Of a stretch of 64,000 nucleotides of DNA, positions 33,612 through 64,000 are shown piece by piece (position 1 is the first letter of the stretch; each line of letters begins with the position of its first letter). Origin of the DNA: Ophthalmolycus amberensis. Lineage: Eukaryota > Chordata > Actinopteri > Perciformes > Zoarcidae. The position numbers and the translations under genes are program-made. The DNA lies in contig JAFEUB010000060.1 of the NCBI GenBank assembly GCA_024529925.1, positions 1,076,001-1,140,000 of the forward strand, given 5' to 3'. The notes beneath the pieces are model-generated. The model saw only the letters and a list, made by a program, of their open reading frames with translations, was not told the origin of the DNA and made no database searches.

Positions 33612-36075
33612 TTATTTACATGCGTGTGAGCTGACAGGAATTAAAGGAGTCAACTGATCGTCCTTTTATTAAAGTCAGATATTATGGATCAGCAGCAGAA
33701 CTCTCTCTGCAGCAACGTTGTTCATCACTTTAAGGAAGTTGCTCTGAAAATGTAATTGTATTATTTTCCTCTTTCACCACTTCAGTCCTGATCATAACTA
33801 TCAAATGTTCATTCATTTAAAATAAGTTAAGCCCTTTAAATGTTTCTTTACACGAGGTTGGTTTAAATGAATAGAAAAAATACATTAAAAATGTTTAATT
33901 TTTTGCTGTTTACCTATTTATTTATTTTAAACACAGGGTTATGTCATTGATTATTTATCAAGTGCTCAATAATACAGCAGCCCCTAGTGGAAACCAGGAG
34001 AACAGCATGTACAAACCGCTGGAAAATAGTAAAAATACAATTTAGAAAGATATATATTATATACAATAGATTTGATACTGTAACGGCTGTGGGATCAAAC
34101 ATTTTTGTCCATTACTTTGGCTAAACAGTTTTATTATGGAAGTATTTTGGGGGCCGAGGTTGAAAAGTCTCAAATATATCGGATATATATAATATTATTA
34201 CAGGTATTCAGTCATAAACATCAGCATTAGATGCATTCAGATGATCACCTGTTATTCCAGTTCATCCTCAGGGGAACACGAATGAGCCACCACTTTCTAA
34301 TCACAATCCATGAACTAGATGTTGAGATGTTGCTCAGAGATGAACCCTGTGAGACCTGTAGGTGGCGCTGTGTTTACCTGTCTTTCCTGCAGCTCCTCTG
34401 GTTGAGTGAACAGCTCCCCCTGCTGGACAAACTACGGCCTCACATCTGTAGGGAACATTAAACATCTGCAACATTTAAAAACTATTTAATCTGTAAACTG
34501 AACGTCAGATTTGATCGTCAGTGAAAATGTAGAAGGAGGAAAAAAAGCAAGAAGGAGCCAGTGTGTGATCATTAAATATTGATTTAATATTCAAATCGCT
34601 CGTATCGAGTTGTGAGGAAACGATGACGCAGAATGAGTTACCCACCACACAAAGCATTAGAAAAATAAAAAGCTTTTCTCATGACTAAAATAAACACCAA
34701 AAGATTCCTCCTGTTTCCACCTGCGCCTCCTGTTGGACTCCTTTAAAAACTTATTTAAAATGTGTCATTTTCCTTCCTCACGACAACATCAGCTGACAAA
34801 CACCAAACATGCGTCAGACGAGCCTCGTGTCTGCATGTTTCTTTATATATATATATATATATATATTAACAGACTATTTAACTCCAGACTCAGCATTAAT
34901 AACCTCAAACATATCACCCACGTCAGCTGTGGAGCTCTTAGAGTAACGACGAGTTGTTGAATGAAGTCAACTGTCGGTTCCTCTTTTGTTTTTTAGATAA
35001 AAGGAGATCATGAAAATAAACATTTGTATTTCTTTCAGTTTCAGGTCACGTCTTTAAGGTTTAAAAGTGTCTCTCAAAGGATTTTCATGTAAATTATTAA
35101 GACGTCAGTATCTGTTGAAGCTGAAGGAGGTAACGCAACTACGCAAATACGAATGCAGCTTCACAATAAAAGCATTTAACAGGACTTTTAATCTGAAGGA
35201 GTTACAGGAAATGCAAACACGTTCATGTGAACAGATTAATAAAAAATATTTTTTTAATAAAGACCAGATTTGAGGAACAACGTTAGAATGTTATTAATAC
35301 AAGTTCCCCAAAAATAGATTTTCTGTTACTGAATATCTGAGCAGAGATATAATAGTGCATTTTTCTCCCTTTTATATGAATGAATTGATTAAATTAGTAA
35401 CTGTTCATTTTATTCACTTCTTTAGATCTTCTGGTTTTTTTCTCCACAGTCGACATGATGCATTCACTTTAGAATCAACCCATAAATGTTTAAATTATAT
35501 CAAATCAATACTACTGCCAACATTCGTGGTCTTAGTTCTGAATTTAAATAATAATTAAAAGTTTAAAGTTGTCGCGCAGCTGTTTTATTAATTAACACTT
35601 CTTCTTCTTCAGGTGTGAAGGAACATTTAATACCAGAGATTGATATACTGATTAGAGGAAGAACACTATTGATTATCAGTGATCAGTGGGAGGAGCAGGT
35701 CGAGGAGCTTTATTCTACACTAATGAGATCGATTCATGCAAATCGATCTGATTCCAACACTTCAGTTCGTCCTCCCGTCACTCAAACACGAGATTTAAAT
35801 CTTTGGCTTTGAAGTTAAACTAGAAGCTTATAAAGAAACACCTGAATCGTCCTCAGACTGGTTTCATCCGGTTCTTCTTCTGTGAAGACGAACGAGTCAT
35901 CAGGAAGTCATCAACTGTACCTCCGAGATACAGAAAGAAGCTGCTGATTAGATCAATAATAAAAAAACAATTAATTGAATGTTTCATTGAGCTGAAATCA
36001 TTAGAATCAATTCAGCCATTAGTGGATCCAGTCTGAGGATCGGTGACTCCATATTTAACAGTCTCTCAAATGTGT

Positions 36076-36127
<52 letters not shown>

Positions 36128-36720
36128 CTTAGTGAACTGACTTTCTGTCAGTGTCGAACAAAACAAGACTGGCCTCTGAGGACATTTTTCACTATTTTTT
36201 GACGATAAATAGATTAGTTTATCAAATAATTTAAATCGATACTGAAAACAACGTTGTTTCATTTGATGGCTTTTTGGGGATCTGAAGAGTTAAATAATGT
36301 TTTACATACATAAGAAAAACTGTTTTCTTTCTGATAAAAACAGCCGCTTGTTTCTGTGATTTAATCATCAGCACTAAAAGTGAAAACTGGATGATTACGC
36401 AAACAGAACATCTGCAGATATTTTTAGACGTCTGTCCGTCTCCAGAAATAAAAATAAAAAGGAGGACGCTGTCCCACCAGGATACGGTGACGACTTCTCT
36501 AACAGTGAAGAGCTTCAGGACACCAGCCAGTACTTTACTAAAGCAGTCCGTCATGAAGCGGCTTTGAATCGTGTTTCAGTCCAGAGACGAAGCTGCAGAA
36601 ACAAAACAGAGAAGAAGTCAGTCAGTAAAGAGTCCAGCAGCTCTCAGTCTGTCCACATGTCCTCTGTGTCTCTATAGTGTCTCACTGCTCAACAAGTGCA
36701 GCTTTTCATTTCCTCAGTAG
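33612..36720. other. Intergenic between ascl5 and ppp1r15b
   Basis: No gene is supported. It holds an interspersed-repeat fragment at 34250-34460, (TA)n at 34843-34865, and A17 plus (TA)n at 36077-36122. Short open frames lack motifs. The right part may include the ppp1r15b 3'UTR. Confidence 0.4.
34250..34460. repeat. Interspersed repeat fragment
   Basis: CAGTTCATCCTCAGGGGAAC and ATCACAATCCATGAAC match the pattern at 56900-56960, a recurrent fish repeat of uncertain class. Confidence 0.45.
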
Positions 36721-36734
36721 AACAGGTGTTGACC

Positions 36735-37437
36735 TACAAGGTCCCAGGACGTAGAGGACAGATCAGATTGATTGTCCTCTGTTGTCTAGGACATATAGGA
36801 TGAATCAATTGTCCTCCAGCGTCCAGGACAGAGAGGACAGATCATCCCTCAGTTGTCCAGGAGGTAGAGGACTAATCAATTGTCCTCAGGTGTCCAGGAT
36901 GAAAAAGACAGATTGAGCTCAGACATCAAGGACAGATCGATGGTCTTCAGGCATCCTGGACGTAGAGGACAGATCGATGGTCCTCAGCCGTCCTGGACGT
37001 AGAGGACAGATCGATGGTCCTCAGCCGTCCTGGACGTAGAGGACAGATCGATGGTCCTCAGCCGTCCTGGACGTAGAAGACAGATCGATGGTCCTCAGCC
37101 GTCCTGGACGTAGAAGACAGATCGATGGTCCTCAGCCGTCCTGGACGTAGAAGACAGATCGATGGTCCTCAGCCGTCCTGGACGTAGAAGACAGATCGAT
37201 GGTCCTCAGCCGTCCTGGACGTAGAAGACAGATTGATGGTCCTCAGCCGTCCTGGACGTAGAAGACAGATCGATGGTCCTCAGATGTAGAAGACAGATTG
37301 ATGGTCCTCAGATGTAGAAGACAGATCGATGGTCCTCAGGCGTCCTGGACGTAGAAGACAGATCGATGGTCCTCAGATGTAGAAGACAGATTGATGGTCC
37401 TCAGGCGTCCTGGACGTAGAAGACAGGTCGATGGTCC

Positions 37438-37462
<25 letters not shown>
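36735..37462. repeat. 37-bp minisatellite overlapping the ppp1r15b 3' end
   Basis: Tandem 37-bp units of the form CGTCCTGGACGTAGA(A/G)GAC plus AGATCGATGGTCCTCAG(C/G). Copies are regular from about 36950 to 37440 and degenerate from 36735. The right-most unit overlaps the last eight codons and stop of ppp1r15b (37438-37462). Confidence 0.9.
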
Positions 37463-41814
<4,352 letters not shown>

Positions 41815-42235
41815 ATTTCTCAACATTTTTTCTTCAACTCAAAAGTGCAAAAATATAAATTATGTGACATTAACGTACCTGAGAAAACAAGATATCTCAG
41901 ACGGCAGTTCAGCGGCAGTTCATGCGACAGCTGTCAAACTGTGGGAGGCTTGTAGCGGCTCCAGCCCGGGTCAACAGGAGCAGTTATGATCCATGTATAA
42001 TACAAGTAAAGTGTTGTTTTTTTAGTGCAACATTGTGTTTTTTACACTGACACATACCGACCTCCGCAATGAGAGGGAACCCAGGGAATAACGTCCGTGA
42101 CACCGGTGCGCTCCGCGGCGTTAACGCTCGTCTGAGAGTGGTGGTTGGACTTCTTTCTGGTGGAGAATTTCGTGACAGAAAACATGGTGGATGAGTCCCG
42201 ATGTGACGATGATAGAAGAGCCATTTTTTACTTGT
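41815..42235 (-). promoter_or_regulatory. ppp1r15b 5' leader with upstream ORFs
   Basis: A minus-strand ATG at 41870 opens a 16-codon frame with TGA at 41820-41822, overlapping the ATG at 41826. A further ATG at 42224 opens a 60-codon frame ending at 42042. A donor-like GTATGT (42052-42057) and a strong acceptor TTTTCTCAG (ending 41879) suggest a short leader intron. CpG is dense at about 42060-42130. PPP1R15B translation is known to be controlled by upstream ORFs; the details here are inferred. Confidence 0.5.
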
Positions 42236-42860
42236 TTATCTGCTGTTAATATCAGTGAAGAAGGCGACGGGCGGGCTGGAGGAGGTCTGCGGATTCCAAC
42301 GGCAGTCGGGCGATGCTAGCAGGTTAGCTTAGCAGGACAAGCTAACTAGCTTTAGCAGGACAAAGCTAACTTAGCTTTAGCGGTTAGCTTTAACTGGGAG
42401 TAACGTCCAATTCGAAATATACTATCAGAAAACCACAATTTGTTGGCTTCGTTCTTCAGTTCAGACTGTTTTTATCTCCTTCCGGTGTTAATATAATAAT
42501 AATCAGGTTTTTCCCGAATAAAAGTATGATTTATAACCGCCGTGTCGCTTCTTCCGTGTGTCCGTCTTCTCGCTCCGGTGAGGGATTTCATCAGAAATTT
42601 AAGGGACCGTCAACAAAGACCTCGTCGTTCTTTATTACCAGGGAGTGTCGCGGTGTTACTGGTCCAACGTGCTGCTGCTGGTTACATAATGAAAGAGTCC
42701 AACGTCTTCACTGCTGCCATGTGTTTATCAGCTGTGAGCCTCCCACGCAGATGGTCTCTTATCTGGACCACAGCTCTGCTACCAGCAGCCGGTCAGGATA
42801 ACACATTTAACATTTCATTTTTAACTGTATTTGTATTTCTGATGAAATGACAAAAATCAC
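42236..42860. other. Intergenic upstream of ppp1r15b
   Basis: A TTAGC/GCTAAC-rich stretch lies at 42310-42395. An open frame at 42542-42850 (plus) has no recognisable domain, and I do not call it a gene. Confidence 0.35.
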
Positions 42861-42891
42861 TAGATTTACCTGTACAGGTGACAAAACAGCG

Positions 42892-43164
42892 TTTTTTCCA
42901 AATTTAACAATTTGCATGACAGAAAGTTTGATTTGTATCAATGTGTCCACCTGCTGTTTGTTCAGTTTATTTTTATCCAAAATCTGTTTATGCTTTTTCT
43001 TTAGAACATCTGTTTGTGCTTTAACTTTTTTAAATCTTTTCTCCTTTTCCAGAGCTTTTAGCCACATTTCATGGTCTTCCTCCGTGGACGAAGATTGCTC
43101 ACCAGTAACCAGTACAGCAATGTTAAAATTCTCCAGTACTAGTATTCTCAGCAAAATGTACTGA
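42892..43164 (-). other. Possible coding exon, unrecognised
   Basis: A minus-strand open segment between an acceptor-like TTTTTACTGTCAG and a good donor, CCTGTACAG followed by GTAAAT. It encodes a Lys/Glu-rich helical stretch (EMWLKALEKEKRFKKVKAQT, then LDKNKLNKQQVDTLIQIKL). It looks protein-like in composition, but I do not recognise the family and find no partner exon. It could be an exon of an unknown gene or a retrogene scrap. Confidence 0.3.
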
Positions 43165-43194
43165 CAGTAAAAATAACTATTATGGTTAAATCTA

Positions 43195-43500
43195 GTATAA
43201 AAGGAGAAAAGGGGAGGATGATGAAGAAGGAAGGGGGAAGGAGGAACGAAGCAGGAGGGAGGAGAAAGAAAAAGAGGTAGAAGAGAGGAGGAAGAAAGGA
43301 CAAAGAAGAAGGGAGCAGGACAAGGGAGTAGGTCTTGGAGGAGGTGGTAGGAAGAAAAAAAGGAGGAAGAAGGATGCAAAAGGAGGTGGTGGGAAGAAGG
43401 GACAAAGAAGATGAGGAGTTATAGGAAGGAAGGAGGAGACAGAAGTGGCTGTTCAGATACAGGGAGATAAAGGAGGAAACAGAAAAGTCAAAAGAAAAAA
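43195..43500. repeat. Purine-rich (GGA/GAA) tract
   Basis: About 300 bp of irregular GGAGGAAGAAAG-type polypurine sequence on the plus strand. Confidence 0.8.
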
Positions 43501-45789
43501 AATCAACCTTTTTTTCTTCAATTCAAGTTTATTTTGTAGTGCAAATAATACAAAACATGTTCAGAATAAAATTAATACACATTAATCATAAAGAGCTTCT
43601 AAAATCGGACTACGCTGCCGTGGAAAAGAACCTACTCACATTTATTATTAAGTTGAGTCTGTACAGTACTTAAAGATCAGTTCACTGTGAACTTACATTC
43701 TGCTCCTGTTTCCTGTCTCCTCAGTGTGTCGCCACCTTCACTGCACATCACTCGTCACCATGTCAACAGCTTTACCAAACTATCTGAAAAACTGCCCTTT
43801 TTAAACAGAGTAGATGATTTAAACCACTTCACACTAAATCCACTTTTCTCTCTGAATATATCTCATGTTCACACCGCCTGTAATTTAAAGTATTTTTTTT
43901 TAAACCAGGACTGCAACAAGTATTTTTATTTATTTATTAATAATTAATCTGCAGATTATAATCTAGATTTATCAATTCATAGTTTTGGTCTAAAATGGTG
44001 ACGAAATGTCCGTCACAGTTCCTCTAAATGTCTCGTTTTATCTCAAAGATGTTCAGTTTAATATGAGCAGGACATCTCCACAACATCTGAGAGGCAGAAA
44101 TCTGCTTTCTCTGCCATCGTTACATGAAAGATGACTTGATTATCTAAATAGTTGTGGATCGACTGATCGATTGGGTGACAGTGACCGAATACAACCAGCG
44201 GCTCAAACGTCTGCAGCTCTGATGTGATCAATATTGATTGATTGGATCCGTTTAAAAGAACGACAGGAGAGCGCCAGGGTCAAACATATAAAGAAAGCTC
44301 CTATTTGCACAGGACGAGTATTACCAGAGTGACTCCTGGACGCCTCAGGGACGGCATGTCCACATTAACGTGTCGCATGCACAGTGTCCTTTCACAATAA
44401 ACTTCCGGCTTCACAGAGTGAGAGTTAGGAAAAGAGTGCGGTTGATGTTAACTTGACTGACTAACGACTGAAAAGGAAAGTTGACATGGCAGATTTGCAC
44501 GGGATTAAGATCACAGAAGACCTTCCTGGTGATACGAGTTCAGTGTCAATGGGGCTCGATTCACCTCAAATATGTGAGAAAAAAGAAACATGGCTTCTCT
44601 CAGAATGCTGAGATTCAAGGCTTTCACATTTGGAAGCGAGTGCTGAGTAGATCGGTGGAGTTTGTTTCCTGCAGGTTTCACCTCCTTCAGTTCGTCTACG
44701 GCGCAGGAACAACCAGCAGGAGACAAACTCGGCTCCCTTTAGATTCACTGCAGCCGGATTATCAGGAATCCAGAGAGGCCGCTTAACCCCCCCCCCCCCC
44801 CCCCCCACCCCCACCCCCAAAAAGTACAAAATCACTGGATTAAAAAGAAAAAAGGAAGGAATGAAATGTGGAAACAAAGAGCCGGAGAGACAAACAGGAT
44901 CTTTCTCTCTCGTGCACCACAGATAGAAAAATGAAATCGTCCTCACTATAAAAATATGCTGTTAGCAACATTGAGGCTAAAGCTCTGCTCGTACAGACAC
45001 AACGTTTAAACGTCTCTACCACTGAAGCCCAGCGAAGGTTTGAGGGTTTTTATTTTCAGGACACTAAAAGCTGCAAAAAACTAAACGGTCTCTGGAATAT
45101 TCTTTAAATGCAGCTCGAAAATAAAAATGACTCGACTGGCCACAAATGATCTCTCTGGTACGATTCAGTATTTCATCATTTCTGCATAAATCAAACAGTA
45201 TTAAAGTTAGACAATTAAAAAAAAGTGTGAAATGTGAACCAACTTCTGAACTTTTGTTTCTGCTGATAAACGTCTTAATTTCCCAGCATGCACCTGTGTG
45301 TGTGTGTGTGTGTGAAACTAAATATTTTAATTGTAATTATCATTATATTAATCTTTAACTTCTCATCTGTTTTTCTTCTTTCAGTGACAGAAATTATTCT
45401 ATTAATTGTTCATTGAATCTGAAGCTAACAGAAGAACTAGTGAGTTAGTTTGACTTTTAAGTTAACTTTAACTTTTAAGTAACATTGTTCAGTTTGTTTG
45501 TAATCACATCAGCAGACATTTTTAAAGTTTAAAAAGGACCTGATCATGAAAATAAATTCAAATCATTTTCAATAAAAGTTCAGATTTTGTCTTTAAAACG
45601 AACCAAACACTAAAAATGACGACGTTAGTGAAGTTAAACTGCTGCTTTAACCTTAAACTCCCTCACACACAGAGGGAGGATCAGCCACACGGCTTTTACT
45701 TTGAAAGGACTTTCCTTTTTTCTTTTCCGTCCTCCTGAGGAGAACTGGTTCTCTTCTTCTCTCCCTTTTTAAATCCACCGCCCGGTCCG
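43501..45789. other. Intergenic / pik3c2b 3' flank
   Basis: No gene is supported. C20 lies at 44787-44806 and a short GT repeat at 45295-45314. The right-hand kilobase probably includes the pik3c2b 3'UTR. A minus-strand AATAAA candidate occurs near 45050. Confidence 0.4.

Positions 45790-64000
<18,211 letters not shown>

Noticed and set aside
42526..42850. Plus-strand frames upstream of ppp1r15b as a divergent gene
   Set aside because: No domain, no splice partners and no start context that I could support.

Overview
This window is nuclear DNA from a teleost fish, probably a percomorph. The evidence is intron-bearing vertebrate genes with GT-AG splice sites, TRIM/B30.2 genes of the fish-expanded type, L2-like LINEs, hAT elements and their small derivatives, Ty3/gypsy remnants, and very dense microsatellites ((CA)n, (TA)n, (GA)n and long poly-G/C runs). 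No operons, CRISPR arrays or convincing RNA genes are present.

Layout. 1-15 kb is transposon-rich. It holds hAT remnants, an L2-like LINE split by a solo LTR, a deleted hAT element with intact ends, a TRIM pseudogene, a second hAT carrying another solo LTR, a decayed Ty3/gypsy element and an intact TRIM gene that is a tandem paralogue of the pseudogene. 15-19 kb is intergenic, with simple repeats and MITEs. 19-25 kb holds two nearly identical Hes5-type (Her) bHLH repressor genes in convergent orientation, on about 1 kb inverted-repeat arms separated by about 4.1 kb of minisatellite, SINE and simple repeats. 25.8-27.5 kb is a LINE lacking its 3' half. 31.5-33.6 kb is an achaete-scute gene (best match ascl5) directly behind a 1.5 kb, 19-bp-unit minisatellite. 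36.7-42.2 kb is ppp1r15b (CReP) on the minus strand, with a 3' minisatellite and a 355-bp (GA)n tract just inside its intron. 45.8-64 kb is the 3' part of pik3c2b on the minus strand: 23 exons reconstructed, with a continuous frame of about 1,035 codons to the stop; the 5' end lies beyond the window. One of its kinase-domain introns is almost entirely a 2.5 kb minisatellite of 21-bp units.

How the genes fit together. ppp1r15b next to pik3c2b in the same orientation matches the human 1q32.1 order (established knowledge), and ASCL5 also lies on human 1q32.1, which supports the ascl5 call. The products are functionally separate: Notch-type repressors, a proneural-family bHLH factor, the constitutive eIF2-alpha phosphatase adaptor, a class II PI3-kinase and a TRIM E3 ligase.

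The most interesting signals are: the convergent Her pair, whose coding regions differ only silently while the TATA boxes and 3'UTRs differ; three minisatellites whose units each carry a transcription-factor-like motif (CAGGTG, TGTTTAC, TCATGTG) in or beside regulatory genes; a minisatellite that appears to have grown out of the last codons of ppp1r15b; and an overlapping upstream ORF at the ppp1r15b start. All calls come from reading the sequence, with no database search.
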